Source of the DNA: Candidatus Rifleibacteriota bacterium
Lineage (GTDB): Bacteria > Riflebacteria > Ozemobacteria > Ozemobacterales > Ozemobacteraceae
Length of the DNA stretch: 31,375 bases
NCBI GenBank assembly: GCA_017526725.1
Contig: JAFXRA010000213.1
Coordinates: 1 to 31,375 of the forward strand
Direction of reading: 5' to 3'
Positions 17,023 to 24,572 of the stretch are shown here, one piece after another (the first letter of the stretch is position 1; each line of letters opens with the position of its first letter). The translations under genes were made by a program, and so were the position numbers. Under the pieces are notes generated by a model, which saw only the letters and a list, made by a program, of their open reading frames with translations, made no database searches and was not told where the DNA came from.

Positions 17023-17064
17023 ACTAAAAATGTAAGAAATGATATGATAAAATAAGGTGAAAAA

Positions 17065-17670
17065 ATGAGCATAACAACAGATAAAAGAAAAGTTAATTTT
17101 ATAATTGCCTGCGGCTATTGTTTGTTTGTTATAGTCATTTTATTCAATTATCTGACAAAAACCTCTAAGCGTTCTTCTTATAGAGAAGGAACAAGAAGAG
17201 CTCATGAAAATGCAGAAATCTCTACTGCCGGCAATGATTTAGAAAATCAGCTTAATGAGCAAAAACGCATGAATAAAGAAATGCGTGAAATGCTCATAGA
17301 TATTCAGAACGCTAAAAACAATAATGCCTTTACAACAAACAATAAGAAGGCTGTTCCTTCTAATTCGTCAGTTCCTTTTCAAAACACTTCCCAAAGCAAT
17401 ACCCCTAAGAACCTGACAGTTAAACCATTAGAATTTTCATCAGCATCACTTCCTGAGATTGATTTGGATATTGAAAAAAAATTTAAAAAGAATGTTGTTT
17501 GTCCGTTCAATCTGGATAGGAATCCGTTCGCTTCTCCTGAAGCAGGAACTGAAGTAGCTGATGTTGATGATACTATCAATTTCCCAGGGCATTCCGTTAT
17601 CTGCAATCCGATTTTGCCATATGTTTTTTCTAGTTCTAATAGCGATTATCGGGTTATATCCAATTATTAA
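17065..17670 (+). CDS. Unknown single-span membrane protein
   Basis: 201 residues, start supported by AAGGTGA upstream. One membrane span at about 11-30 (NFIIACGYCLFVIVILFNYL), a short predicted coiled coil (55-83, LENQLNEQKRMNKEMREMLIDIQ), an Asn/Ser/Pro-rich linker (84-125) and a C-terminal tail with FNLDRNPFASPEAGTEVADVDDTINFPG. I do not recognise the family. The topology (short cytoplasmic end, coiled coil, flexible linker, terminal peptide) resembles small secretion or cell-envelope adaptor proteins such as pilus-system components, but this is a guess. Followed by a good terminator; it is a lone plus-strand gene between two minus-strand regions. Confidence 0.6.
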   Translation: MSITTDKRKVNFIIACGYCLFVIVILFNYLTKTSKRSSYREGTRRAHENAEISTAGNDLENQLNEQKRMNKEMREMLIDIQNAKNNNAFTTNNKKAVPSNSSVPFQNTSQSNTPKNLTVKPLEFSSASLPEIDLDIEKKFKKNVVCPFNLDRNPFASPEAGTEVADVDDTINFPGHSVICNPILPYVFSSSNSDYRVISNY

Positions 17671-17728
17671 GCCCATAAACAACCACAGCTGTCGTAAACT
17701 AATCAGGACAATTACCTACAACATCAAT

Positions 17729-17768
17729 AACTACAAGCTTTTTTGCTAAAAGCTTGTAGTTTAATGTT
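17729..17768 (+). terminator. Intrinsic terminator between convergent genes
   Basis: A 14-bp perfect stem AACTACAAGCTTTT (17729-17742) and AAAAGCTTGTAGTT (17748-17761), 5-nt loop, followed by a short T-rich stretch. It ends the plus-strand gene at 17670 and lies just past the stop of sdaA, so it may serve both directions. Confidence 0.8.
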
Positions 17769-17772
17769 TATA

Positions 17773-19011
17773 TTAATATTTTCGTTTCATTTGAACGTAA
17801 TCTTTTGCTAAGCCCCCTTCACTTGTTTCTTTATAAACTGAAGGCAGGTCATGACCTGTCTGTTTCATTACTGAAACTACCTTATCAAATGAAACTCTAT
17901 GAGTTCCGTCTGTAAGTGAAGAGAAAAGGTTGCAGTCCAGTGCTCTGGCAGCAGCATAAGCATTGCGTTCAATACAGGGAATCTGAACCATACCGCAAAC
18001 CGGGTCGCAAGTCATTCCTAAATGGTGTTCCAGCCCCATTTCTGCAGCATATTCTATTTGAGCCGGGCTTCCTCCGAATAACTGGCTTGTAGCTGCGGCA
18101 GCCATAGAGCAGGCAACGCCTATTTCGCCCTGACAGCCAACTTCAGCACCAGAAATTGAAGCATTGGCTTTGACTATGTTTCCAACAAGACCAGCTGTAG
18201 CAAGTGCTCTAATAATCTTAGATTCGCTGAAATTTCTACTCTTATAGAAATGATAAAGAACTGCTGGAACAACACCGCATGAGCCGCAGGTAGGCGCAGT
18301 TGCTATAACTCCGCCTGAAGCGTTTACTTCAGCGGCAGCGAGAGCATAAGCAAAAACAAGGCCTCTTGATTTAATATTGTCTTTTGAGCCCCCCGCTTTA
18401 ATATAGAATGTTGAACCTCTTCGGCGCAGATTGGTTGGACCAGGCAAGCTTCCTTCTTCTTCAAGACCTTTTTCAATACAGGCTTTCATGGTCTGCCAGA
18501 CTTCGCCAAGATAATCCCATACGTCAAAGGTTTCATATTCTTTAACAAGTTCCCAAAAGCATTTGCCTTTGGTTTCGCACCATTCTAATATATCTGTCAT
18601 CGTTGAAAGCGGGTATATTTCACCTTCATCTTCACCAATAATGCCATTATCATCAGCCAAAGCACCACCGCCAACACTAAAGCATGTCCATCGTCCTTCT
18701 TCATGACCTGAGCCGTCTAAGGCGACAAACTTCATGCCGTTCGGGTGATAAGGCAAGAAAATCTTTGGTTCCCAGATTATTTCTGTTGGAGCTTTGGGCT
18801 TTAATACAGAAAGAATCGCCTGATCTGTAAAGTGGCCTTTACCAGTGGCAGCAAGACTTCCGTAAAGAGTTACCTGAAAGGCTGAAGCCCCCTGATGACG
18901 AGAGAGAAAAAGCTCAGCAGCTTTCTTCGGCCCCATAGTGTGACTGCTAGAAGGACCATTTCCTATTCTATATATTTCTTTGATACTTCTCATTCTTTTG
19001 TTTTCTGACAT
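17773..19011 (-). CDS. sdaA: L-serine ammonia-lyase, single-chain iron-sulfur type
   Basis: Deaminates L-serine to pyruvate and ammonia using a [4Fe-4S] cluster. The 412-residue chain holds both the beta domain (about 1-165, with the SSSHTMGP motif at 21-28) and the alpha domain (about 200-400). C293 (GAEVGCQGEIG), C335 and C346 (TCDPVCGMVQIPCIERN) show the 42- and 11-residue spacings of the three cluster cysteines of the E. coli enzyme. TCGSCGVVPA (241-250) adds two further cysteines. An in-frame M7 is an alternative start; the first ATG has a weak AAGGGA site. A lone gene downstream of the two small membrane-protein genes. Confidence 0.95.
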   Translation of the reverse strand: MSENKRMRSIKEIYRIGNGPSSSHTMGPKKAAELFLSRHQGASAFQVTLYGSLAATGKGHFTDQAILSVLKPKAPTEIIWEPKIFLPYHPNGMKFVALDGSGHEEGRWTCFSVGGGALADDNGIIGEDEGEIYPLSTMTDILEWCETKGKCFWELVKEYETFDVWDYLGEVWQTMKACIEKGLEEEGSLPGPTNLRRRGSTFYIKAGGSKDNIKSRGLVFAYALAAAEVNASGGVIATAPTCGSCGVVPAVLYHFYKSRNFSESKIIRALATAGLVGNIVKANASISGAEVGCQGEIGVACSMAAAATSQLFGGSPAQIEYAAEMGLEHHLGMTCDPVCGMVQIPCIERNAYAAARALDCNLFSSLTDGTHRVSFDKVVSVMKQTGHDLPSVYKETSEGGLAKDYVQMKRKY

Positions 19012-19117
19012 TTGATTTCCCTTTTATTGGCATTTGATTAATGTTACTTATTATATAGAGTAAGTAACAAAACTACAATTTATTAGTTATTATTGATAAA
19101 GGCAGGTATATGCTTAG

Positions 19118-19651
19118 TCACACACTTTCATCAATATCTTCCACTTCTTTTTTAGATAATTTTCTGTAAGCTGCTTTGATGGAAATAATAATACTTCCTG
19201 GAATGGCACAAGCAATTGCTAATAACAAATAAAAGCCTTCTTTTTTACCTGCACTATATCTAGCTGAAGACATATGAGAAAATTTATAAACATTTTTAGC
19301 ATTGCCATGATACTTACAATAAATTAAAAGTTCATTTGAATCACTAATTATTAATCCATAAGAACACTTGTCCGTATAATACCTTAAAGGAGAGTCTACT
19401 CGTTTTTTTTCTAATAACAAATTGTATAATTCTTTAAATCTTTCTTCTGGTGAATTTGAATGAAAAGAATAATCCGAATCTATTAAATAACGATCCGCTA
19501 TTAATGCTATATTTTCTTGCAATTTGCCACAATAAGATGATTGTGGAGGTTTATAAGCAAGTATAACAGCAGGAATAATAACTAATATAAGAATTAATTC
19601 AATGCATTTTATTATTTTGTTTTTATAGTAGATTTTCACTGATTTAATCAT
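19118..19651 (-). CDS. Two-span membrane protein with C-C-YCxxHG ectodomain (paralogue 1)
   Basis: 177 residues. Hydrophobic spans at about 17-33 and 139-161 enclose a loop with C41 (SYCGKLQENIALIADRYL), C96 (DKCSYGLI) and C112 in YCKYHG. The pattern (Cys near the first span, a helical Q-x-x-I segment, then Cys and YCxxHG) is shared with the next gene and with 22112-22627. It resembles the ectodomain of small pseudopilin-like proteins, though there is no prepilin leader. DNA is more AT-rich than the neighbouring housekeeping genes. The start has only a weak ribosome site. Function unknown. Confidence 0.65.
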   Translation of the reverse strand: MIKSVKIYYKNKIIKCIELILILVIIPAVILAYKPPQSSYCGKLQENIALIADRYLIDSDYSFHSNSPEERFKELYNLLLEKKRVDSPLRYYTDKCSYGLIISDSNELLIYCKYHGNAKNVYKFSHMSSARYSAGKKEGFYLLLAIACAIPGSIIISIKAAYRKLSKKEVEDIDESV

Positions 19652-19669
19652 AGTTTTATCTTCATTTAG

Positions 19670-20122
19670 TTACCAAAAAATTGCAAATAACAAAAAAATT
19701 ATATCAACCGTTAAATAAATAGAATATAAACTATTATCTTGTTCGTCCCTTTCTTTGTAATAGCTGTAATTTTTTACAAATTCCGACTCACCATGTTTAA
19801 CACAATATAATCTAGAACTATTAGTATCATATCTGAAATCACACTCTTTTTCCACACCCAAAACTAGTTCTTTCAAATAACCTTTATCATGAAGTGTTTT
19901 TATAGATAAGCGACTATCATCCTCTAGAATATTTTCCAAATTGGTATCATTATTCTTATATTTCAATATTGCTTCATTTATTTTTTTCTGAGCATCAATA
20001 CATTTTTCGCATTCTTCGTAATAATACTTAAAATCACTCGAAATATAGTCATTTATGAAAAAATAAGAAATAAAAAACAGTATAATAAGAACAATTATTT
20101 TGATTATTTTTTTTCTATCCAT
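19670..20122 (-). CDS. Two-span membrane protein with C-C-YCxxHG ectodomain (paralogue 2)
   Basis: 150 residues. Spans at about 6-24 and 131-149; the loop has C41 (ECEKCIDAQKKINEAILKYKNN), a GYLKEL helix (81-86), C94 (KECDFRYD) and C107 in LYCVKHGE. It starts within TAATG, sharing one base with the ispF stop, so it is co-transcribed and probably coupled with ispF. The 177-residue paralogue follows after 18 bp. Base composition is very AT-rich compared with ispF, which suggests an accessory gene pair attached to the isoprenoid operon. Function unknown. Confidence 0.65.
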   Translation of the reverse strand: MDRKKIIKIIVLIILFFISYFFINDYISSDFKYYYEECEKCIDAQKKINEAILKYKNNDTNLENILEDDSRLSIKTLHDKGYLKELVLGVEKECDFRYDTNSSRLYCVKHGESEFVKNYSYYKERDEQDNSLYSIYLTVDIIFLLFAIFW

Positions 20123-20607
20123 TATTCCTTAATCATCAGCACTACAGCGTCACATTCTATGGAACGGCCTTCGCCGACGCTATCCATCTTTTCGTTGGTA
20201 CCTGCTTTTATAGAAATTCGATCTTCTCCGATTCCTAGAACTTCGGAAATGTTCTTTGCCATTTTTGCCTTGTGAGGTGAAAGTTTCGGGCGTTCGCAAT
20301 GAATCATGCAGTCGAGGTTTCCGACCTTATAGCCCTTTGAGTTGGTTAATTCGACAACATGCTTTAAAAGCTTAATCGAGCTGATACCTTTATATTTAGG
20401 GTCAGTATCGGGAAAATGCTGACCGATGTCTCCTAAAGCTAATGCGCCAAGCATAGCATCCATAATTGCATGTATAAGAGCATCTGCATCTGAGTGTCCT
20501 TTCAAGCCCATTTCATAGTCAATTTTTACACCGCCTAGCCAGAGTTCTCTGCCCTTTTCAAAAGCGTGAATATCGTGGCCAAGCCCTACTCTGATATCTG
20601 TAATCAT
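20122..20607 (-). CDS. ispF: 2-C-methyl-D-erythritol 2,4-cyclodiphosphate synthase
   Basis: Fifth enzyme of the MEP isoprenoid pathway; makes the cyclic diphosphate from CDP-ME 2-phosphate. 161 residues, normal for the family. Zinc ligands D12, H14 (GLGHDIHAF) and H46 (LKGHSDADALIHAIMDA) keep the 8/10/42 spacing of E. coli IspF. DIGQHFPDTDPKYKGISS and IKAGTNEKMDSVGEG are family strings. The ATG overlaps the dxr stop (ATGA), so it is coupled to dxr. Confidence 0.97.
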   Translation of the reverse strand: MITDIRVGLGHDIHAFEKGRELWLGGVKIDYEMGLKGHSDADALIHAIMDAMLGALALGDIGQHFPDTDPKYKGISSIKLLKHVVELTNSKGYKVGNLDCMIHCERPKLSPHKAKMAKNISEVLGIGEDRISIKAGTNEKMDSVGEGRSIECDAVVLMIKE

Positions 20608-21761
20608 AATAGTTTTTTAACCTGTTCTTCTGCGGTCAATCGAGATTCTGAATCAAGCTTTATAAGCTGGTCAATGCTTTTAACCGATTCGTTTTTAAAA
20701 GTATCTATTGTATTGGAAATAACTTCTGGAATTTGCATAAAACCAATCTTTTTCTGCATAAATGAAGCTACAGCTATTTCGTTGGCAGCATTCATGACGC
20801 ATGGCATGATTCCACCAGCACGGCCTGCTTTAAAAGCCAACTTCAAACATGGGAAATCATCGTATCTAGGTTCAAAGAAAGTCATACTTGCAGCTTTAAC
20901 TAAATCAAACTTTGGCAACGGCGGATTCCAGCGTTCAGGCCATGTCAGTGCATACTGAATAGGCAGTTTCATGTCTGGCCAGCCAAGTTGAGCAATAACT
21001 GAGCCGTCGGAATATTCAACAAGGCTGTGAATCAAAGACTGGGGGTGAACGACAATATCTATCTGGTCATAAGAAGCGTCGAAAAGCCAATGGGCTTCGA
21101 TTACTTCTAAGCCTTTGTTCATCAAAGTAGCAGAATCTATAGTAATCTTTCCGCCCATATTCCAGTTAGGATGCTTTAGAGCCTGTTCCACTGTAACCTT
21201 GCTCAAGTCTTCTTTCGGCATAGTTCTAAATGGGCCACCAGAAGCAGTAATTATTATTCTGTGCAGCGGTGTCTTTTCTGCTCCCTGAAGACACTGAAAA
21301 ATTGCAGAATGTTCGCTGTCAACAGGAACCAGCTTAATGCCGTTTTTCTTAACAGCATTCATAACCAGCTCACCAGCAACAACAAGGGTTTCTTTGTTGG
21401 CAAGGCAGATTAAATGTTTTTGATTAATTGCTTCCCATGCAGGTTTTAAGCCTGCAGCACCTACGATAGCAGCCAGCACAGTATCAACTCCACTGATTGT
21501 AACGGCTTCAATAACTGCCTGTTCCCCTGCCCCAACCTTAACATTTGTATCTTTTAAAGCCTGTTTAAGATCGTTTTCATGCTGAGTATCAGCCAGAGCA
21601 ACATATTTTGGCTTGAATTCTCTCGCCTGTTCAGCTAACAACTGCCAGTTCTTTCCAGCAGTCAGAGATATAATCTTAAGTTTATCAGGATTATTTCTTA
21701 CAACTTCAAGAGTGTTTTTACCTATTGAACCTGTTGAACCTAATAATGCAATGTTTTTCAT
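20604..21761 (-). CDS. dxr: 1-deoxy-D-xylulose 5-phosphate reductoisomerase
   Basis: Second step of the MEP pathway: NADPH-dependent conversion of DXP to 2-C-methyl-D-erythritol 4-phosphate. 385 residues, full length. NADPH motif GSTGSIG at 8-14; metal/substrate motifs VDSEHSAIFQCL, TASGGPF, NMGGKITIDSATLMNKGLEVIEAHWLF and HPQSLIHSLVEY are all present. The upstream 350 bp carry no gene but hold heptamer repeats with a large inverted array; no convincing Shine-Dalgarno was found. Translationally coupled to ispF. Confidence 0.97.
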   Translation of the reverse strand: MKNIALLGSTGSIGKNTLEVVRNNPDKLKIISLTAGKNWQLLAEQAREFKPKYVALADTQHENDLKQALKDTNVKVGAGEQAVIEAVTISGVDTVLAAIVGAAGLKPAWEAINQKHLICLANKETLVVAGELVMNAVKKNGIKLVPVDSEHSAIFQCLQGAEKTPLHRIIITASGGPFRTMPKEDLSKVTVEQALKHPNWNMGGKITIDSATLMNKGLEVIEAHWLFDASYDQIDIVVHPQSLIHSLVEYSDGSVIAQLGWPDMKLPIQYALTWPERWNPPLPKFDLVKAASMTFFEPRYDDFPCLKLAFKAGRAGGIMPCVMNAANEIAVASFMQKKIGFMQIPEVISNTIDTFKNESVKSIDQLIKLDSESRLTAEEQVKKLL

Positions 21762-21840
21762 GTTTAAGAGCTTTCTATATAAGAATTTGCTTCTATAATA
21801 ACACCTTTAAAAGATAAAGGAAAGAGGGAGAAGATAGCTT

Positions 21841-21900
21841 AGAGCAATAGAGCGTATAGTCAAACAAAGCTTGGCGGTGTGATTGGTGTGAGGTGTGATA
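21841..21900. repeat. Degenerate, inverted repeat fragment (GCTCTAT and GGTGTGA units)
   Basis: 21841-21856 is the reverse complement of the 16-nt heptamer junction TACGCTCTATTGCTCT found at 26003-26018, so this locus carries part of the dispersed repeat in the other orientation. Units ggtgtga, ttggtgtga, ggtgtga follow at about 21876-21898. No gene lies in 21762-22111. Confidence 0.6.
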
Positions 21901-21911
21901 GGTTTTATTAT

Positions 21912-21997
21912 AAGATATAAGACCAAAAATGGAGATATAAGATTCAAGATGGAGACTTAAGAATTCTTGTATCTTAAATCTTAAATCTTATATCTAA
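21912..21997. repeat. Inverted heptamer array forming a long imperfect hairpin
   Basis: Plus-strand AAGATNY units on the left (aagatat, aagacca ... agatata, agattca, agatgga) are mirrored on the right by the reverse-complement units (tgtatct, taaatct, taaatct, tatatct). The centre is a perfect palindrome AAGAATTCTT (21959-21968). The outer 12 bp AGATATAAGATT (21933-21944) pair perfectly with 21984-21995. It lies upstream of dxr and downstream of the gene at 22112-22627. Confidence 0.85.
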
Positions 21998-22111
21998 ATA
22001 AACAATAATACCAAGAGTCATAAGCTCTAAACAACCACACAAATTCATAACCTAAAAGTATACAATAACTATAATGACTACCTATTAAAACGTAAACGCT
22101 GGCAAAGCCTG

Positions 22112-22627
22112 CTAGAACAAAAGTCTCAAAAGCAAATAAAAAAGAGTCGGCCCAAAAAGCAGTCCTAATACCAATAAAATTTTATTCCGTTCGTTAATTC
22201 TATCCCTGTTAGGGGTTAAAGAAGCAAATTCATCTTTTCCTTCTTTATTCTTACCAAGATCACCATGGTTTACGCAGTAAATGAAACCAGTTTCAGTCAA
22301 ATCACCTTCTGTAATAAACTCACATTCAACTTCATCCATAAAATCAGACCTTAAATATTTATCTTTTATCAACAAATCACGTACTGATTGATCATAAGTT
22401 TTTATCATTTCATTGTGATCCATATTGTACATTTCTATGGCACCATTCAAAACTCTCTGATTGCTAAAACATAAATTTTGAGGAGTTGTCCTTCTGTAAC
22501 GATGAGTTCTGCCTATATCCGACATGGCAACAAGAATGTAAGAAGTAATAAAGAGTAAAATAGCTTCTAATACCGTTCTAACATGATTTTTTTTAGGTTG
22601 TCCTTCTTGATTTGTCTCTTCTGCCAT
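22112..22627 (-). CDS. Two-span membrane protein with C-C-YCxxHG ectodomain (paralogue 3, pseudopilin-like)
   Basis: 171 residues. Spans at about 18-35 and 148-170. The loop has C53 in NLCFSNQRVLNGAIEMYNMDH, a KYLRS helix, C102 (VECEFI) and C118 in YCVNHGD. The CxxNQRVLxGAIEMYNMDH string is like the ectodomain of small type II/IV pseudopilins seen in some uncultured phyla. Here, however, it is framed by two membrane spans and has no prepilin peptidase site. A GGAGA ribosome site precedes the ATG. It is isolated by repeat tracts on both sides between ispE and dxr. Paralogous by motif order to the two genes at 19118-20122. Confidence 0.7.
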   Translation of the reverse strand: MAEETNQEGQPKKNHVRTVLEAILLFITSYILVAMSDIGRTHRYRRTTPQNLCFSNQRVLNGAIEMYNMDHNEMIKTYDQSVRDLLIKDKYLRSDFMDEVECEFITEGDLTETGFIYCVNHGDLGKNKEGKDEFASLTPNRDRINERNKILLVLGLLFGPTLFYLLLRLLF

Positions 22628-22669
22628 TTATATTCTCCAATCTCTGTCGCAATCAGTGAGAATTATTAT

Positions 22670-22709
22670 AATCGTTCGAATCGTTCAAGGTTCGAAGAGT
22701 TCGAATTGT
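22670..22709. repeat. Reiterated GTTCGAA units
   Basis: Four units based on GTTCGAA (one GTTCAAG) at 8-9 bp spacing; TTCGAA is itself palindromic. It directly abuts the 158-bp dispersed repeat copy A, upstream of the gene at 22112-22627. Confidence 0.6.
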
Positions 22710-22714
22710 TTTAA

Positions 22715-22895
22715 GTGATACGCTTCGCTGTGAGACACTTCGTTGTGGGACGTTTCACTGTGGTAATCGTCAAGCAACTACCACGGGCAGCGTCAGCTGC
22801 CGTATCACAGATTGCGTCGCAATCGTCTCACAGAGGCTTTAGCCTCGTCTCACATTACTGCTCTAAGCTCTATGCTCTGTGCGCTGCTTCTCTCT
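22715..22895. repeat. Hairpin-rich dispersed repeat, copy A
   Basis: 158 bp (22715-22872) align without gaps to 25847-26004 with six mismatches by eye. The left part holds three 15-bp units (cgcttcgctgtgaga, cacttcgttgtggga, cgtttcactgtggta). The right part holds three self-complementary hairpins, GGCAGC-gtca-GCTGCC, GATTGCG-t-CGCAATC and GAGGCT-tt-AGCCTC, each followed by CGTMTCACA. The end runs into GCTCTAN heptamers. The open frame across it encodes a near-identical peptide in copy B but is not a credible gene. Confidence 0.88.
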
Positions 22896-22898
22896 AAA

Positions 22899-23010
22899 AA
22901 GGACAAAAGACAACCGACTAAGGACTAACGATATCTGAGACAACCACAAGGAGGAGCTTTAGGACACGTTCTCTATCGCTCTATGCTCTATGCTCTAAGC
23001 TCTAAACTCT
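22899..23010. repeat. Heptamer tracts, AAGGACA type and GCTCTAT type
   Basis: aaggaca, aaagaca, accgact, aaggact (22899-22926) are followed by degenerate 7-bp-register sequence. A clean tract of tgctcta/agctcta units (about 22976-23010) then runs into the last codons of ispE, so the ispE stop codon is inside the repeat. No gene lies between 22628 and 23001. Confidence 0.8.
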
Positions 23011-23883
23011 GTTCTTCTTGCAAGTATGTTCAATATAAACGTCTATAGGTAAGCCATTAAGCGCTTTCAAAGCAAACAAAGCTTTCTGCTTAGTATCGAA
23101 TAGGCCGAAAACAGCAGGTCCGCTTCCAGACATCAGAACTACACCATCGCCAGTAGAAGCCAGCAATTCCTTAATTTTCTGAATAATCGGATATCTCTGC
23201 AAGGTAACAGATTCCAAATCGTTGAACACTACTCTCTTCAAGCAGGCAAAATCACGATTCTGAAAAGCTTCCAGAATCATTTCAAAACTTCTGGCTTTTA
23301 GTTCATTATTGCTTGGGGTGTAGTTTTCGTAACACCATTTTGTCGAAACAGACACATCATTAGGCATTACAATTACAACAGTAATCGGGTTCTTGGGCTG
23401 TTCGTAGAATTCCAATTTTTCACCGCGCCCGGTTCCTCTAGCCAAACCGCCCCTTATTAAAAATGGAACATCTGAACCAAGAAAAGCAGCCATTTCCATA
23501 AATTCTGCTGGTGTAACAGTTCTTTCATAAAGTCTTGCCAAACCGGTTAATACTGCAGCCGCATCTGTACTTCCGCCAGCAAGACCGGCCGCCATAGGAA
23601 TTCTTTTTTCTATATGTATATCTAACGCAGGCTCAATTCCAACTTTCTGAAGGAATATTCTTGCAGCTCTGAAAGCTATATTGTCTTCTCCAGTTGGCAC
23701 ACTCCGGTTATTGCAAGTAACTCTGATGCCTTCTTCAAAGCTTTCATGCAGAGTTATGCTATCCATCAGTGAAATAGTCTGAAAGAAAGTATCCAACTCA
23801 TGAAAACCATCTGGTCTCTTGTTTTTTACCCACAATCCAACATTAATCTTTGCAGGAGCCTGAACAATTAGAGTCTTTTTCAT
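23002..23883 (-). CDS. ispE: 4-diphosphocytidyl-2-C-methyl-D-erythritol kinase
   Basis: Fourth MEP-pathway enzyme, a GHMP-family kinase that phosphorylates CDP-ME. 293 residues. Substrate Lys K12 in APAKINVGL, ATP loop PMAAGLAGGSTDAAAVL (96-112), catalytic Asp D138 in FLGSDVPFLIRGG, and C-terminal GHMP motif LMSGSGPAVFGLF. The ATG overlaps the ispD stop (ATGA). The final Arg-Val-stop is formed by the start of a heptamer repeat, which suggests the repeat replaced or trimmed the original 3' end without harming the core. Confidence 0.96.
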   Translation of the reverse strand: MKKTLIVQAPAKINVGLWVKNKRPDGFHELDTFFQTISLMDSITLHESFEEGIRVTCNNRSVPTGEDNIAFRAARIFLQKVGIEPALDIHIEKRIPMAAGLAGGSTDAAAVLTGLARLYERTVTPAEFMEMAAFLGSDVPFLIRGGLARGTGRGEKLEFYEQPKNPITVVIVMPNDVSVSTKWCYENYTPSNNELKARSFEMILEAFQNRDFACLKRVVFNDLESVTLQRYPIIQKIKELLASTGDGVVLMSGSGPAVFGLFDTKQKALFALKALNGLPIDVYIEHTCKKNRV

Positions 23884-24572
23884 TGCTGCTTCCTTTTATC
23901 AAATAAGAATTCCGCTACTTCCAAATCTTCAGAAGTAGTAATTTTTGCCATCTTCTCGTTTCCAAATATTATGTAAACCTGTTCACCCAATCTTCTCACC
24001 AAAGTTGCTTCGTCGGTACCGACAACATTCTCTCTTTTAGCCATATCTAAGGCTTTCAGCAGTGTTTTATAATCAAAAATCTGGGGAGTCTGAACTCTAA
24101 ATATTATATTTCTATCTGCATTATCTATTATTATACCTTCTTTTACAACAGCCAAAGTATCGTAAGAAGGAACAGCAAAAATTGCATTGCCTTTCTCATG
24201 TGCCATTTCAAAACCTTTTTCGGCAAGTTCAGGTGTAATTCCCGGTCTAGCTGCGTCATGAACTGCGATATAATCAAAACCTTCGCCAACAGCAACAAGA
24301 CCTTTTCTGACAGAATCCTGTCTCAATTCACCACCGGTAGCAATTACAAAGTCTTTTTCAGGCTTAAAAGAAGCGATGTATTTCTTTCCTTCTTCTATCC
24401 AATCATTTGGAAGAACAAGCACAATCTTTTCAACACTTTTAACAGCGTTGAAGCATTCTAGACTCCATTGTACAACAGGCTTACCACCCAATAGCATAAA
24501 TTGCTTAGGAAGATTAGATTTCATGCGGTGGCCTAATCCGCCAGCAACGATTATAGCAGCATTCTTCGTCAT
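23880..24572 (-). CDS. ispD: 2-C-methyl-D-erythritol 4-phosphate cytidylyltransferase
   Basis: Third MEP-pathway enzyme; makes CDP-ME from MEP and CTP. 230 residues, normal. CTP-binding start AAIIVAGGLGHRMKSNLPKQF with R16 and K23 in the conserved positions; AVHDAARPGITPEL and VQTPQIFDY and GTDEATLVRRLG are family strings. Both ends are coupled: the start overlaps the prenyl synthase stop by 4 bp (ATGA) and the stop overlaps the ispE start by 4 bp. Confidence 0.96.
   Translation of the reverse strand: MTKNAAIIVAGGLGHRMKSNLPKQFMLLGGKPVVQWSLECFNAVKSVEKIVLVLPNDWIEEGKKYIASFKPEKDFVIATGGELRQDSVRKGLVAVGEGFDYIAVHDAARPGITPELAEKGFEMAHEKGNAIFAVPSYDTLAVVKEGIIIDNADRNIIFRVQTPQIFDYKTLLKALDMAKRENVVGTDEATLVRRLGEQVYIIFGNEKMAKITTSEDLEVAEFLFDKRKQQ

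Noticed and set aside
16903..17064. tRNA or small RNA gene in the transporter upstream gap
   Set aside because: No cloverleaf or T-loop consensus was found; the gap is explained by heptamer repeat and one hairpin. I saw no tRNA or rRNA anywhere in the window, though a tRNAscan run would be more sensitive.
22715..22860. Possible CRISPR-like array because TGTGRGAC/GTCTCACA motifs recur with variable inserts
   Set aside because: The repeats are only about 8-10 bp, the inserts are short palindromes of unequal length, the motif changes orientation midway, and no cas genes are nearby.
22715..22897. Open frame across repeat copy A (GTG start, RFAVRHFVVGRF-type peptide)
   Set aside because: It is a by-product of the 15-bp-period repeat, has no ribosome site, and its conservation in copy B reflects DNA identity of the element.
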